From the NCBI GenBank assembly GCA_030426065.1, contig JAUHZH010000139.1, positions 1 through 6,342 on the forward strand: a stretch of 6,342 nt of DNA. Reading direction: 5' to 3'. Under the pieces are notes generated by a model. The model was not told the origin of the DNA. It made no database searches and saw only the letters and a program-made list of their open reading frames with translations. The stretch is from Gammaproteobacteria bacterium. Lineage in GTDB: Bacteria; Pseudomonadota; Gammaproteobacteria; Xanthomonadales; Marinicellaceae. A program made the translations under genes and the position numbers. Shown piece by piece: positions 5,379 through 6,342 of this stretch. The number at the start of each line of letters is the position of its first letter. The first letter of the stretch is position 1.

Positions 5379-6342
5379 TTGATGACGAAAAAGCACCTTG
5401 GTAAAATCAATCTCTAAGCCGCTTTTGCGGCGGCTCACCAACCTGAAAACGCAGATCCAGCCGACCTACCTTTCTAAGCCGCTTTTGCGGCGGCTCACTC
5501 ATCAAATGATGCTTTAGGTTCGTAATTCATTTTCTAAGCCGCTTTTGCGGCGGCTCACATGGGCGTTGTACCTTGTGGAAAGTGACGCGCTTTCTAAGCC
5601 GCTTTTGCGGCGGCTCACACGAGGTTTACATGACCTTGATGTGTAAAACATTTCTAAGCCGCTTTTGCGGCGGCTCACTGGTTCAGTGCGTTGGCCATCT
5701 GGTCATATGTTTTCTAAGCCGCTTTTGCGGCGGCTCACTGATTCTTTGCAATGGTTAAGGCTCGCTTGTCTTTCTAAGCCGCTTTTGCGGCGGCTCACAC
5801 AAATATTTTATTACTGACCTTAGCCATAATTTTCTAAGCCGCTTTTGCGGCGGCTCACGAGAAGTTTAACCGCGAGCAGGCTGGCAGAATTTTCTAAGCC
5901 GCTTTTGCGGCGGCTCACTACGAATCACAGAAGATGGCTTCATTGATCGTTTTCTAAGCCGCTTTTGCGGCGGCTCACTTATCATCAATCGTGATTGTGT
6001 CCACTGTTGCTTTCTAAGCCGCTTTTGCGGCGGCTCACGTCACTACCGCACGGCAGAAGAAATACATTGATTTCTAAGCCGCTTTTGCGGCGGCTCACAC
6101 GTTAACCCTGAATCAGCTGTGATTCTGTTGTTTCTAAGCCGCTTTTGCGGCGGCTCACAAGCCCAGTGGACAGCGAAGAAGTAATTAATATTTCTAAGCC
6201 GCTTTTGCGGCGGCTCACTCACGCCATTGGGCTGTTCCTGTGTATGTATCTTTCTAAGCCGCTTTTGCGGCGGCTCACATCATACCGTAAAGAGTTGGGT
6301 TTAATGTTTATTTCTAAGCCGCTTTTGCGGCGGCTCACGAGG

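Larger units (their letters stand above)
5231..6342 (-). CRISPR. Type I-F CRISPR array, leader-distal part, 19 repeats in view, cut by the right edge
   Basis: Repeats of 28 bp start every 60 bp exactly from 5231 to 6311, with 32-bp spacers between them: 18 complete spacers and the first 4 bases of another. The 15 repeats from 5471 onward are identical (plus strand begins TTTCTAAGCC, ends GGCGGCTCAC). The complement begins GTGAGCCGCC and ends AGCGGCTTAGAAA, matching type I-F repeats processed by Cas6f/Csy4, with an 8-nt 5' handle CTTAGAAA after G20. Transcription is therefore on the minus strand, entering from the right. The diverged repeats at the left agree: 5411 has one mismatch, 5291 and 5351 have four each, 5231 has seven. 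No leader or cas gene is in the window; both are expected beyond 6342. All spacers differ by eye, and none was seen to match elsewhere in the window. Confidence 0.97.

Noticed and set aside
5217..5758. Open frames of 74 (minus) and 61 (plus) codons in the array
   Set aside because: They are translations of the CRISPR repeats, shown by the recurring peptides (for example LSRFCGGS).

Overview
The window looks like a chromosomal segment of a marine or environmental gammaproteobacterium of moderate GC content. Three things suggest this: a type I-F CRISPR array, an extracellular nuclease of the ExeM/NucH type, and secreted proteins carrying an F-x-N-[G/S]-F-E motif that I associate with the Marinicella/Wenzhouxiangella/Lysobacterales side of the class. 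The assignment is an inference; there is no rRNA or marker gene to confirm it.

Layout. Positions 2-1885 (+) hold the 3' part of a large secreted endonuclease/exonuclease/phosphatase-fold nuclease, closed by a strong intrinsic terminator (1901-1937). Positions 1938-2397 are non-coding and unusually rich in small perfect hairpins, ending in a possible three-way junction. Positions 2398-3210 (-) encode an unrecognised exported cysteine-containing protein with its own promoter. Positions 3415-3949 (-) are a TetR-family regulator broken by a frameshift and small deletion inside its DNA-binding domain. The space 3950-4419 carries three copies of a CATACC-N4-GGTATG operator. It leads into a 165-residue flavin-binding pyridoxamine-phosphate-oxidase-like protein (4420-4917, +), followed 11 bp later by a 57-codon ORF (4929-5102) that may be a remnant. 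From 5231 to the right edge there is a CRISPR array with an exact 60-bp period (28-bp repeat, 32-bp spacer): 19 repeats in view, still running at the window end.

How the parts relate. The regulator, operators and flavoprotein form a divergent TetR-type module in which the regulator appears damaged, so the flavoprotein may be derepressed or controlled by a paralogue. The array is probably read on the minus strand: the repeat complement has the I-F form and ends in the 8-nt handle CTTAGAAA. The leader and any cas genes would then lie to the right of the window. The diverged repeats at 5231-5378 are the old, leader-distal end. No cas gene is present here. I did not find a clearly new defence system. 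The best leads are the stem covariation between old and new repeats, the broken regulator beside intact operators, the motif shared by the two secreted proteins, and the hairpin-dense spacer.
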